This document shows positions 1-7,210 of a DNA stretch of 17,186 nt, piece after piece. Numbering within the stretch: the stretch's first letter is position 1; each line of letters starts with the position of its first letter. The DNA lies in assembly GCA_964629975.1 (NCBI GenBank), contig CAZVUN010000056.1, positions 1 to 17,186 on the forward strand. The letters are read 5' to 3'. The translations under genes and the position numbers were made by a program. The stretch comes from G020354085 sp964629975 (lineage in GTDB: Bacteria > Pseudomonadota > Gammaproteobacteria > Acidiferrobacterales > Sulfurifustaceae). Under the pieces are notes generated by a model. That model ran no database searches, was not told the origin of the DNA, and saw only the letters and a list, made by a program, of their open reading frames with translations.

Positions 1-18
1 CAGCGGGTGAAGCGGGGG

Positions 19-82
19 CGGTGATAGGCGGCCAAGTGGCCGCGTAGCTCCGCGGCTGCCGCGGTTTGGCGGCCTATTGCCG
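19..82. repeat. Imperfect inverted repeat with 17-bp arms
   Basis: Positions 19-35 pair with 66-82: 14 of 17 positions are Watson-Crick, two are G-U wobbles, and one (30/71) is a mismatch. The 30-nt loop holds a second small palindrome: GCGGCC (28-33) with GGCCGC (38-43), four bases between. It also holds two copies of CCGCGG at 50-55 and 59-64. No T-run follows on either strand, so it is not a clear intrinsic terminator. It could be a transcript-end structure of a gene lying outside the window or the remains of a small mobile element. No function can be assigned. Confidence 0.35.
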
Positions 83-220
83 AGCGCGGCGGATTGGTTG
101 CCAAACTGGAATACCTGGATCAGAGCGCAATATTCGCAAATACGAGCGTCCGGTCAGCTGCCACACGAGTTCGCGCTGGCGGCGCGATCGCTGTTGACAA
201 AAAAAATCTGGCCGACAATC

Positions 221-502
221 CTATTTTGCCTTCCACCGCGTGAGCTTCGGCAACGTCGCGCTCATCAGCGCGCGGGCCTGGGCCTCCGGCATGATTCCCT
301 TCTGCGCCATGATGCCGACACACCGGTCGATCATGCCTTGCAGGCTGATGTTCGGGTCGGTGAAGGCGCCGTTCTAGTAGCAGCAGTAGCGGCAGTAGTC
401 GTTGATGCGCATGCCGTCGGCGGCGGTGCCGAAATCCTCTGGCTTCACGAGCGGCATGCGACAACTTTGGCAGAACGGAGCTTTGGGCGGTTGGGTGGAC
501 AC
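221..502 (-). pseudogene. Zinc-ribbon protein (PF12674-like) with in-frame amber stop
   Basis: Small zinc-ribbon protein of the family beginning FCQSCGMPL and ending LKRWK, role unknown. In this frame a GTG at 500-502 starts VSTQPPKAPFCQSCRMPL, followed by GTAADGMRINDYCRYCCY, then a TAG at 374-376. The same frame continues as NGAFTDPNISLQGMIDRC and ends LPKLTRWKAK at a stop at 221-223. In the family, as I recall it, the second knuckle reads C-x-Y-C-Y-[QK]-x-G-x-F-T. Here there is one extra Cys codon (repeated TGC) and the Gln/Lys position is TAG. A CAG-to-TAG change plus a triplet duplication would explain both. The start is uncertain, as no good ribosome site precedes the GTG. Without readthrough the product stops after about 42 residues, just past the second metal-binding pair, so the gene is probably broken. 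Confidence 0.72.
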
Positions 503-945
503 GGTGCGCCTGCTTGGAGGTGTGTCGACGGCGTGTTGAGCGCATGTTGACGCGATCCGGACTGCATGCTGTGGCTGCCACGCAGATCGGACCCGGCCGA
601 CGGATTGGTGCGGGAGCGCCGAGGCAGGAAACATGCGCGGCGCTCGGTGTCCACGCCGTACCGGTCTGAAAGGCGACGTGGGATTAGTTTCACAGACAGT
701 GCAGGATTATGCGTGTCGGCCCAACAAACATGCGCGCGCGCAAAGGCGTGTCAAGCTGGCGCAGTGCAGGCGCGAGGCGTAAAAGGGCAGGCACGTGGTC
801 GCGCGTTCGGTGTGGAGAGAACGGCGACCTTATGCAGCAGACTGTCAGGCCAACACTGCCGCGCCCGCGCGTGTCCGACCGTCGCATGCAGCAGGGTCCG
901 GGGACATGCGCCCCGCGCGGCCTCCGCCAACGGAAGGAGGTCACC
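503..945. other. Intergenic region with no supportable gene
   Basis: Several open frames cross this stretch on both strands, but none has a recognisable motif, a good ribosome site or a composition unlike a chance GC-rich frame. The only clear signal is the ribosome site at the right end (GGAAGGAGG, 932-940) for the gene at 946. I could not find a convincing sigma70 promoter. The plus-strand frame of the 946 gene is open back to 709, but that part looks like noise (many Arg and Gly codons). Confidence 0.55.
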
Positions 946-1260
946 ATGAGTCCTACGAAAGCCCCAAACCCGACGTCGTCGCTTAGCTTCGACGCGCTCA
1001 ACTGGGTCGCATCGGAGTCGCTGCCGCGCGATCAGGAACAGAGCCGGCGGCTGCACGAGCCGGAAGCGATTCTCACGACCATCGACCCGATCACCGGTCG
1101 CGAGATCGAGGATCCGACCGGGCATCCGTACATCGTCGATGGCAACGTCGTGATGTATTTCGAGTCGGAAGATACTCGGCAGGTCTACCTCGACACCCCG
1201 ACCGATCATCCCGTGCGGCTACGCGACAACCCGGACGAGGAAGGCGAGGCCGAAGGCTAG
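946..1260 (+). CDS. Small acidic protein, possible cysteine-less YHS-like domain
   Basis: A 104-residue soluble, acidic protein with no signal peptide or membrane segment. The start is fixed by a strong ribosome site (GGAAGGAGG) five bases before the ATG. I do not recognise a named family with certainty. Residues 45-88 follow the layout of a YHS domain: DPITG (47-51) where YHS has DPVCG, then VDG (64-66), YFESED (71-76) where YHS has YYFCS, and YLDTPTDHP (81-89) where YHS has a final aromatic-x-x-x-P. The cysteines that bind metal in YHS proteins are absent (Thr50 and Glu73 in their places). If related, it would be a non-metal-binding member. The tail (NPDEEGEAEG) is likely disordered. The gene stands alone and is followed by a strong stem-loop. 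The coding call is firm; the fold is an inference. Confidence 0.8.
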   Translation: MSPTKAPNPTSSLSFDALNWVASESLPRDQEQSRRLHEPEAILTTIDPITGREIEDPTGHPYIVDGNVVMYFESEDTRQVYLDTPTDHPVRLRDNPDEEGEAEG

Positions 1261-1266
1261 ATCCCA

Positions 1267-1299
1267 CCGCCCTGGCGGGCGTTACACCCGCCAGGGCGG
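1267..1299. terminator. Stem-loop between convergent genes, likely bidirectional terminator
   Basis: A perfect 13-bp GC-rich stem (1267-1279 with 1287-1299) closes a 7-nt loop (CGTTACA). It lies in the 56-nt space between the stops of the convergent genes at 946-1260 and 1317-1823. Neither side has a proper T-run, so the exact mechanism is uncertain, but position and symmetry fit a two-way transcription end. Confidence 0.75.
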
Positions 1300-1316
1300 C
1301 GTCAGCGCAGCGGGCC

Positions 1317-1823
1317 TCAGATCCCGAGTGCCTCGATGGTCCAGCCGAGCCCGCCCGGAATGGCCTCCGGGTGGCGCTGGCGCACGAGGTCGTAGATCGC
1401 CGACACGCGTGCCTTCGGCACGTCGACCAGGAGCAGGATCTCGCCGTGCGCGAGCGCCTGGCGGAATTCGCCGACGTGCATGTCGGGCACGCGCAGCGTC
1501 ACCCACGCGCCACTGACGAAGGTGCCGAGCATCACGAGCGCAGCGGCCAGCGCCCACGGGTAGCGCCCGGTGGCGAGCGCCGCGATCAGGCCGGCAGCCG
1601 CGACGACGAACAGCGCGAGATTGCCGTACCACCACAACTGCTCGATGCGCCAGACCCAGTCGTGGCGCTGGCGCACGGTCGCGGCCGGCAACTGGGGCAG
1701 CGGCCGGTCGCCGCCGGCCACGGCGTGGATATGGCGGCGCTCGACGCCGGCACGTTCAAGATCGGCGACGAGGCTGGCCGCCTGGGTTTCATCGGGAACG
1801 AGAAAGAACAGTCTGCGCAGCAT
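1317..1823 (-). CDS. Two-helix membrane protein with GS17M/DUF1269-like N-terminal domain
   Basis: A 168-residue inner-membrane protein. Residues 1-35 (LFFLVPDETQAASLVADL then a Val-Glu-Arg-Arg-His turn) look like the beta-alpha start of stress-protein domains such as GS17M/YflT, in which a small domain senses or binds an unknown ligand. Helices are seen at about 66-84 and 88-108. A C-terminal alpha/beta part (about 116-168) contains EILLLVDVP and ends WTIEALGI, so the protein looks like two soluble halves flanking a hairpin. The start ATG is preceded by AAGGAGG at good spacing. It lies 291 nt downstream of the SDR gene on the same strand, so it probably has its own promoter or is the last, weakly coupled gene. 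Function unknown. Confidence 0.82.
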   Translation of the reverse strand: MLRRLFFLVPDETQAASLVADLERAGVERRHIHAVAGGDRPLPQLPAATVRQRHDWVWRIEQLWWYGNLALFVVAAAGLIAALATGRYPWALAAALVMLGTFVSGAWVTLRVPDMHVGEFRQALAHGEILLLVDVPKARVSAIYDLVRQRHPEAIPGGLGWTIEALGI

Positions 1824-2114
1824 GAGGACCTCCTTGCCCGGGCCGGCCGCCTGTCCACACCGCGCGTGACGGAACAGACGAGCGCGAGCCGAATGCTTAA
1901 GGACGGTCAACCGATGGGGCGGGGCGGGCGCGAAATCAATGCGACAAAACGTGCGAGATTCCCCGCCGCGCGCTGCGCCGGGGCGGGGTCAGCCGCTGCG
2001 CGCTGGCACGAGCGGTGCCGGCCGCGCCAGTGCCTTGGCGAGCAGCAGGCGCACGCCGCCGATTGTCGGCCCGGTGCAGCCGCCGTGCGCCGCGCCCAGG
2101 ACCTGAAGCGGTTG
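1824..2114. other. Intergenic space after the lipid operon
   Basis: No gene is supported here. Past the SDR stop, the same frame stays open for 41 codons to a stop at 1989-1991, with no start or ribosome site; I treat this as chance. A 7-bp GC stem (1961-1967 with 1982-1988) could be a weak terminator for the operon, followed on the minus strand by a poor T-rich stretch (GTTTTG). A TTGACC at 1907-1912 (minus) has no good -10 at the right distance. Confidence 0.45.
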
Positions 2115-2843
2115 CTAGTTCCCGGTGCGCAAGCTCGAACGGCCACCGTCGACGCCGATGATCTGCCCAGTGATCCAGCCGGCATCCGGCGAAATCAGAA
2201 ACGCAGTCAGGGCGGCGATATCATGAGGCGTGCCGAGCCGCTGTAGCGGGTGCAGCCCGGCCAGCGCGGCGGCCATCCGCTCGTTGGCCAGGATGCCCGC
2301 GGCGAGCGGCGTTTGAGTGAGCGATGGTGCGATGGCGTTGACCCGCACCTTGGGCGCGAGCTCCGCCGCCAACGCCAGCGTGAGCCCCGCGACGGCGCCC
2401 TTGGCCATCCCGATCGTCGCATGCAACGGGAAACCTTGCAGCGCCGCGACGCTCGAATACAACACCACCGAAGCGACGCCGGTGCTCTTCTTGAGCGCGG
2501 GCAAGGCCGCCTGAATGGCGAGCGCGGCGCCCAGCGCGTTGGTCCGGTAATCGTTCAGAAAGTCGGCCTCGCTCAGGCGTTGCAGGCTGCGCACGTTGAT
2601 GGTGCCGATCGCGTAGACGACACCGTCGAGGACATCGCCGGCATCCGTGGCCGCACGTGCGAAGAATCCGCCATCGGCGGCGTCACCGACGGTGAAACCG
2701 GCCCCCAGTTCCGCAGCGGTGGCGGCCAGCTTGTCGGCGTTGCGCGCGGCAATGTGAAGGTCATAGCCGCGCGCGCGCAGCAGCCGGCCCGTTGCCGAGC
2801 CGATCGCGCCCGAGCCACCGTAGATCAGGATCTTGCCTGGCAT
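2115..2843 (-). CDS. Short-chain dehydrogenase/reductase family protein, catalytic Tyr missing
   Basis: A 242-residue cytoplasmic Rossmann-fold protein of the SDR superfamily. The nucleotide-binding glycines are GGSGAIG (9-15). Other family marks are YAIG (77-80), the Asn of NALGA (102), the Ser pair (130-131) and Lys148. It ends WITGQIIGVDGG, as usual for classical SDRs. The expected Y-x-x-x-K is I144-G-M-A-K148, so the catalytic Tyr is replaced by Ile. Similar HAxIxxAKGA sequences occur in an SDR branch I recall, so this may be a subfamily trait. It could reduce a lipid intermediate by another route or only bind NAD(P). A good ribosome site (GGGAGGG) precedes the ATG. It is the last gene of the lipid operon, 68 nt after CFA-like gene 1. 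Confidence 0.88.
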   Translation of the reverse strand: MPGKILIYGGSGAIGSATGRLLRARGYDLHIAARNADKLAATAAELGAGFTVGDAADGGFFARAATDAGDVLDGVVYAIGTINVRSLQRLSEADFLNDYRTNALGAALAIQAALPALKKSTGVASVVLYSSVAALQGFPLHATIGMAKGAVAGLTLALAAELAPKVRVNAIAPSLTQTPLAAGILANERMAAALAGLHPLQRLGTPHDIAALTAFLISPDAGWITGQIIGVDGGRSSLRTGN

Positions 2844-2911
2844 GTCGATTCCCTCCCGCGCCGCGCGTTGCGCGCCACGGCTATCGCCCGTGCTGCCCGC
2901 CCGGCGGCAGA

Positions 2912-4195
2912 TCAGCCCGTCAGCGCCGGCACGATCGGTTCGGGCCGCGCCTGCGGCTTGACGAGCAGCATGTGAACGTCGCCGATGGCGCGCTCGATGA
3001 AGCCGCCCTCGCAGTAGCAGAGATAAAACTCCCACATGCGGATGAACGACTCGGGATAGCCGAGCGCGCGCACCGCGGCGAGGTTGCGGTTGAGGTTCTC
3101 GCGCCAGCGGCGCAGGGTGAGGGCGTAGTGCGGGCCGATGTCCTCGAGGTGGGTGAGGCGCAGGTCGGTGACGCGCGCGATCGCATCGGTCATGACCGCG
3201 ACCGAGGGGATGCAGCTGCCCGGAAAGATGTGGCGCTGGATGAAGTCGACCGCGTTCTTGGCCGCCTCGTAGCGCTGGTCGGCGATGGTGATGGCCTGCA
3301 GCAGCATCAGCCCGTCGGGTTTGAGCAGCTCGCTGCACTTGCGGAAGTAGGTGTCGTAGTACTGGTGACCGACGGCCTCGATCATCTCGATCGACACGAG
3401 CTTGTCGTACTGGCCGGTCAGGTTGCGGTAGTCCTCGAGCAGCAGCGTCACGCGCTGGGCGAGACCGGCGGCGACGATACGTTCCTTGGCAAGCTCGTAC
3501 TGCTGGCGCGAGATGGTCGTGGTGGTGACGCGGCAGCCGTAGCGCTGCGCGGCGTAGAGCGCAAGACCGCCCCAGCCGGTGCCGATCTCCATGAGGTGGT
3601 CGCCCGGCTTGAGCGCGAGCTTCTTGCAGATGCGGTCGAGCTTGGCGAGCTGCGCCTCTTCCAGCGTCATGTCCGGGCGCTCGAAGACCGCGCTCGAATA
3701 CATCATCGTCGGATCGAGGAACAGCCGGAAGAAGTCGTTGCCGAGATCGTAGTGCGCGGCGATGTTGCGCCGGCTGCCGCGCTCGGTATTGCGCGCCGCC
3801 CAGTGCAGTGCCTTCTGCACCGGGCCGGTGAGGCGTGCGAGCCCGCCCTCCAGGCCGTCCAGCACCGCGCGGTTCTGCAACAGGATGCGCACCAGGGCGG
3901 TGAGGTCGTTGACACTCCAGTAGCCCAGCATGTAGGCCTCGCCGGCGCCGATCGAGCCGCCGAAGGCGATCTCGCTAAAGAAGCGCGGATCGTGCACGCG
4001 CACCGTGGTGTCGATCGGGCAGCGCGCCGTGCGCCGGCCGTAGTACTCGACGTGTTTGCCATCGGCCAGCACCAGCTGCCCGTGCTCGAGCCGCGCCAGG
4101 CGCGCGCGCAGCGCGCGTTCCGCCAGACCGTCGAGGAAGCGCGGCTTGGGTGTGGTGCCGGGATGGATGCGCGTATCGAGTGTCGTCGTCTTCAT
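2912..4195 (-). CDS. CFA-synthase-family methyltransferase 1 (divergent bicarbonate site)
   Basis: A 427-residue SAM-dependent enzyme of the cyclopropane-fatty-acid synthase family, which modifies double bonds of phospholipid acyl chains at the inner membrane. Family marks: HYDLGNDFF (148-156), MYSSAVF (165-171), SAM motif EIGTGWGG (203-210), SIEMIEAVG (268-276), FIQRHIFPGSCIPS (318-331) and CYCEGGF (393-399). Against E. coli Cfa, whose bicarbonate is held by C139, E239, H266, I268 and Y317, I align Ser168, Glu273, Gln300, Ile302 and Tyr357: the Cys and His ligands are replaced. That suggests methyl transfer without ring closure, as proposed for UfaM-type enzymes of furan fatty acid synthesis. 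The start codon overlaps the DUF1365 stop (ATGA), so translation is probably coupled. Family certain, product inferred. Confidence 0.94.
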   Translation of the reverse strand: MKTTTLDTRIHPGTTPKPRFLDGLAERALRARLARLEHGQLVLADGKHVEYYGRRTARCPIDTTVRVHDPRFFSEIAFGGSIGAGEAYMLGYWSVNDLTALVRILLQNRAVLDGLEGGLARLTGPVQKALHWAARNTERGSRRNIAAHYDLGNDFFRLFLDPTMMYSSAVFERPDMTLEEAQLAKLDRICKKLALKPGDHLMEIGTGWGGLALYAAQRYGCRVTTTTISRQQYELAKERIVAAGLAQRVTLLLEDYRNLTGQYDKLVSIEMIEAVGHQYYDTYFRKCSELLKPDGLMLLQAITIADQRYEAAKNAVDFIQRHIFPGSCIPSVAVMTDAIARVTDLRLTHLEDIGPHYALTLRRWRENLNRNLAAVRALGYPESFIRMWEFYLCYCEGGFIERAIGDVHMLLVKPQARPEPIVPALTG

Positions 4196-4983
4196 GCCTG
4201 TTTCGCCGGTTGGGCGCCTCCGTGGGGATTGGGCGGCAGTTTGCCGGGGTGGGGGTAAAACGGCACGCGCTTGAGCCAAAGCCGCAGCGCCTGCCAGTGA
4301 ATGGCAACGATCACCTGCACGGTCATGAGCGGAAAGCGCACGAGCACGCGCGCGAGCTCGCGCCCGGTGAGGGGCGCACGTTGCAGGTGCAGGGTCGCGT
4401 CGAACACCTTGGTGTCGCGGTGCAGCGCCATGTGCACGTTCAACTGCTCGCCGGGCGGCCCGAAGCGCCAGTCGTAGGCCATGTCCATCGGCATGAACGG
4501 CGAGACGTGGAACACCTTGGCGAGCCGATAGCGCTTGTGGCCGGCGACACCCGCGTCGCGGCGGCCGTCCAGCACGTAGCAGTGGCGCTCGCCCCAGGGC
4601 GTGTTGTTGACCTCGGCCACGATGGTCTCGACCTGCGTGTCGTGCGCATCGAAGCAGTAGTAGAAGCTCACCGGGTTGAAGCAGTAGCCGAAATAGCGCA
4701 AGTGCGTGAGCAGGCGGATCGGCCCGAGCGGGCGGCGGCCGGTCTCGGCCTCGACCAGGTCGCGCACGGCCTGATCGAGCGGCACCGCCGGGTCGCCCAG
4801 GTGATCGGCGCGGTCAAAGCGCGCCAGCGCGGCGCGCCGCGTCGACCACAGCCAGCGGCCGCGGAACACCGTATCGAGCTCCGCCAGGTCCAGGTACAGC
4901 AGGAACAGGCGGTAGCGGAAGGCGTGCACGCGCGGCGCAAAGCGCCGGTGCCTAACCCACCCGCGATAGATGGCGCTGTGCAT
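4192..4983 (-). CDS. DUF1365 family protein
   Basis: A 263-residue protein of DUF1365, a family nearly always found between an FAD amine oxidase and a CFA-like enzyme. Conserved stretches: the start MHSAIYRGWVRHRRF, RYFGYCFNPVSFYYCFD (about 98-113), EVNNTPWGERHCYVL (about 122-137) and KVFHVSPFMPMDM (about 156-168). It has no signal peptide. A mildly hydrophobic stretch near 218-240 may touch the membrane. The biochemical role is not established; operon position suggests it helps the flanking oxidase and methyltransferase act on acyl chains. The start lies 32 nt inside the upstream gene and matches the family's usual N-terminus. The stop overlaps the next start (ATGA). Confidence 0.93.
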   Translation of the reverse strand: MHSAIYRGWVRHRRFAPRVHAFRYRLFLLYLDLAELDTVFRGRWLWSTRRAALARFDRADHLGDPAVPLDQAVRDLVEAETGRRPLGPIRLLTHLRYFGYCFNPVSFYYCFDAHDTQVETIVAEVNNTPWGERHCYVLDGRRDAGVAGHKRYRLAKVFHVSPFMPMDMAYDWRFGPPGEQLNVHMALHRDTKVFDATLHLQRAPLTGRELARVLVRFPLMTVQVIVAIHWQALRLWLKRVPFYPHPGKLPPNPHGGAQPAKQA

Positions 4984-6223
4984 GGCTGGTCTGCTCGAAG
5001 TGGTCGAGGGCGTTGAGGGCGCTCACCACGCCGTCCTCGTGAAAACCGTAGCGCCAGTAGGCGCCGCAGAAATAGGTGCGGTTGACGCCGTTGATCTCCC
5101 GCTGGCGGCGCTGCGCCGCGACCCCGGCGGGGGTGTAGAGCGGGTGGTGGTAGGTCAGGCGCTTGATGATCTTCGCCGCATCGATGTGCGCGGTGCGGTT
5201 GAGCGTGACGCAGAAGGTCTCGCGCGCCGCCAGACCCTGCAGGATGTTCATGTTGTAGGTGAGCGCGACCTTGCCGTGGTCGTCGCTCAGCACGTGGTAG
5301 TTCCACGCCGCCCACGCGCGCCGCGCGCGCGGCAGCAGCCGCGTGTCGGTGTGCAGCACGACTTCGTTTTCCTGGTAGGGGATCGCGCCCAGCACCTCGC
5401 GCTCAAGCGCGCTGGCATCCGCCAGCAGCCGCAGCGCCTGATCGGAATGGCAGGCGAGAAACACGCAATCGAAGAACTCCGGCTCCAGCCCGCGCGCCTT
5501 GACGAGCACCCGGTCGGGGAGGCGCCGCACCGACTCGACCGGCGTGTGAAGGCGGATGCGGTGGCGAAACGGCGCGGTGAGCATCTCCACGTAGCGCGCC
5601 GAGCCACCCTTGATCACGCGCCAGGTCGGACGCGCATCGACCGACAGCATGCCGTGATTGTGGAAGAACCGCACAAAGTAGCGCGCCGGGAAGGCGAGCA
5701 TGCGCGTGGCGTCGGTCGACCAGATGGCCGCGCCCATCGGGATCAGGTAGTGATCGATGAATTCCCGCGAGTAGCGCTGTGCCGCGAGGTAGTCGCCGAG
5801 CGCGATCTCGTCCTGCCCGCCGAGCAGCGCGGGCGCCTCGCGGTTGAAGCGCAGGATGTCGCGGATCATGCGGTAGAAGGACGGGCGCAGCAGGTTGCGG
5901 CGCTGGGCGAACAGGCTGTTGAGCGTGCTGCCGTTGTATTCGAGCCCGCTCCTCTCGCAGCGCACGCTGAAGCTCATGTTGCTCGGCTGCGATTCCACCC
6001 CGAGCTCGGCCAGCAGCTCGATGAAGTTGGGATAGGTCCAGTCGTTGAACACGATGAAGCCGGTGTCGACCGCGTGGCGTTCGCCGCCGAGCTCCACCGT
6101 GTGCGTGTGGGTGTGACCGCCGATGTGGTCGGCCCCCTCGAACACCGTGATGTCGTGGGTACGATGCAAGCGGTGGGCGAGCACATTGCCCGCGATGCCG
6201 CTGCCGATGATGGCGATTCTCAT
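4952..6223 (-). CDS. FAD-dependent amine-oxidase-family protein (UfaD-like candidate)
   Basis: A 423-residue flavoprotein of the NAD(P)-binding/amine oxidase family that includes phytoene-desaturase-like enzymes. It starts with a beta strand and the dinucleotide motif GSGIAG (7-12), then Glu29 for the FAD ribose, and GGHT (35-38). The middle part holds GFIVFNDWTYPNF and MGAAIWSTD; near the C-terminus are YFCGAYWRYGFHEDGVVSA and LNALDHF, matching the FAD-closing end of the family. Most family members are unassigned. One type, UfaD, desaturates methylated fatty acids in the furan fatty acid pathway as I recall, and the neighbouring DUF1365 and CFA-like genes fit that context. A GGGAGG ribosome site precedes the ATG. 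An open frame extends further upstream, but it is low-complexity and lacks the family start. Confidence 0.93.
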   Translation of the reverse strand: MRIAIIGSGIAGNVLAHRLHRTHDITVFEGADHIGGHTHTHTVELGGERHAVDTGFIVFNDWTYPNFIELLAELGVESQPSNMSFSVRCERSGLEYNGSTLNSLFAQRRNLLRPSFYRMIRDILRFNREAPALLGGQDEIALGDYLAAQRYSREFIDHYLIPMGAAIWSTDATRMLAFPARYFVRFFHNHGMLSVDARPTWRVIKGGSARYVEMLTAPFRHRIRLHTPVESVRRLPDRVLVKARGLEPEFFDCVFLACHSDQALRLLADASALEREVLGAIPYQENEVVLHTDTRLLPRARRAWAAWNYHVLSDDHGKVALTYNMNILQGLAARETFCVTLNRTAHIDAAKIIKRLTYHHPLYTPAGVAAQRRQREINGVNRTYFCGAYWRYGFHEDGVVSALNALDHFEQTSHAQRHLSRVG

Positions 6224-6243
6224 GCTGTCCTCCCTCGCGTTTC

Positions 6244-7206
6244 TCAGGCGCCGGCGCCGTCGAGGCGGCGCGCCGCGCGCATTTCGGCCGGCACCGGCCG
6301 CAGGTCCCAGATCACGCCGAGCGCCGCCAGCCCGCGCAGGGCGTAGTAGGTGAGATCGATCTCCCACCAGTAAAAGCCCTGGCGCGCCGCCCCGGGGTAG
6401 TGATGGTGGTTGTTGTGCCAGCCCTCGCCGAAGGTGAGCAGGGCAAGCCAGAAGTTGTTGCGCGAATCATCGCGCGTGGCATAGCGCCGCCGCCCGAAGC
6501 GGTGGGCGAGCGAGTTGATGGTGAAGGTGGCGTGGTACAGCACCACGGTCGACAGGCAGAAGCCCCACACCAGCAGCTGCGCGCCATTGGTGCCGAGGCC
6601 GGGCGCGTAGTGGGCGAGCAGCTCGCCCGCGGCGAACAGCGCCAGCGCCAACAGCGCCGGCACCACGACGTCGAAACGGTCGAGGAAGCGCAACTCCGGA
6701 TAGCGCGCGAGATCCGGCACCAGCTCGGTGCGCGTGGCGAAATGGGCGTGCGACAGGAACCAGCCGCTGTGGCTCCAGGCGAAACCGTGCTGGCGCAGCG
6801 AATGGCTGTCGTGCGGATCGTCGGAATGCGCGTGGTGATGGCGGTGGTGCGCCGCCCACCACAGCGGCCCGCGCTGCACCGCCGAGGCGCCGAGGGCGGC
6901 GAACGCGAACTGCGCGGCGCGCGAGGTGCGAAACGCGCGGTGCGAGAAGTAGCGATGGTAGAAGCCGGTGATGGCAAACATCCGCAGGGCGTACAGCGCC
7001 GCGGCAACGGCGACCGCGGTGGTGCTCACGCCGACCCACAGCACCGCGAGGCAGGCGAGGTGCAGGGCGATAAACGGCAGCGCGCGTACCCAGTCGATGC
7101 GGTGCGCGTCGTCGACGGCGGGTGCCGGCGCCGCGCTGTCGAACCAGCGCGCCAGTGTGGACCAGAGCCCGGTCGTGCCCGCGGCGGTTTTCGCGTGATC
7201 TCTCAT
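6244..7206 (-). CDS. Delta-9-type acyl desaturase (membrane di-iron)
   Basis: A 320-residue integral membrane desaturase that inserts a cis double bond in acyl chains with O2, using a di-iron centre. The three histidine boxes are intact: HRYFSH (84-89), HRHHH (121-125) and HNNHH (264-268). The extra NSxxH (231-235) and the tail PGAARQGFYWWEID typical of bacterial acyl-CoA/acyl-lipid delta-9 enzymes are also present. Hydrophobic segments are near 42-60, 64-82, 180-200 and 207-228. The start lies 4 nt after the lipocalin stop, so it is probably translated by coupling; only a weak ribosome site is seen. Within this operon it could supply the double bond that the CFA-like enzymes use. Chain position and electron donor cannot be told from sequence. 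Confidence 0.95.
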   Translation of the reverse strand: MRDHAKTAAGTTGLWSTLARWFDSAAPAPAVDDAHRIDWVRALPFIALHLACLAVLWVGVSTTAVAVAAALYALRMFAITGFYHRYFSHRAFRTSRAAQFAFAALGASAVQRGPLWWAAHHRHHHAHSDDPHDSHSLRQHGFAWSHSGWFLSHAHFATRTELVPDLARYPELRFLDRFDVVVPALLALALFAAGELLAHYAPGLGTNGAQLLVWGFCLSTVVLYHATFTINSLAHRFGRRRYATRDDSRNNFWLALLTFGEGWHNNHHHYPGAARQGFYWWEIDLTYYALRGLAALGVIWDLRPVPAEMRAARRLDGAGA

Positions 7207-7210
7207 GGCG

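Noticed and set aside
194..222. TTGACA at 194-199 as a plus-strand -35 box
   Set aside because: At 17 bp the -10 would be AATCCT, a poor match, and no supported plus-strand gene follows until 946.
709..945. Upstream extension of the gene at 946
   Set aside because: The frame is open, but the sequence is Arg-rich noise and a very strong ribosome site sits just before the ATG at 946.
1907..1912. TTGACC as -35 for the membrane protein at 1317-1823
   Set aside because: No acceptable -10 lies 16-18 bp downstream on the minus strand.
1989..2117. Stop-codon readthrough extension of the SDR (41 open codons after TAG)
   Set aside because: The SDR already ends with the usual ITGQ-GVDGG C-terminus, and no readthrough signal or domain is seen in the extension.
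2792..4258. Long plus-strand open frame opposite CFA-like gene 1 (and similar frames at 4970-6346, 8407-9840 and 10890-12023)
   Set aside because: These are antisense shadows of real genes in GC-rich DNA. They are rich in Arg, Ala and Gly, show no family motif and have no ribosome sites.
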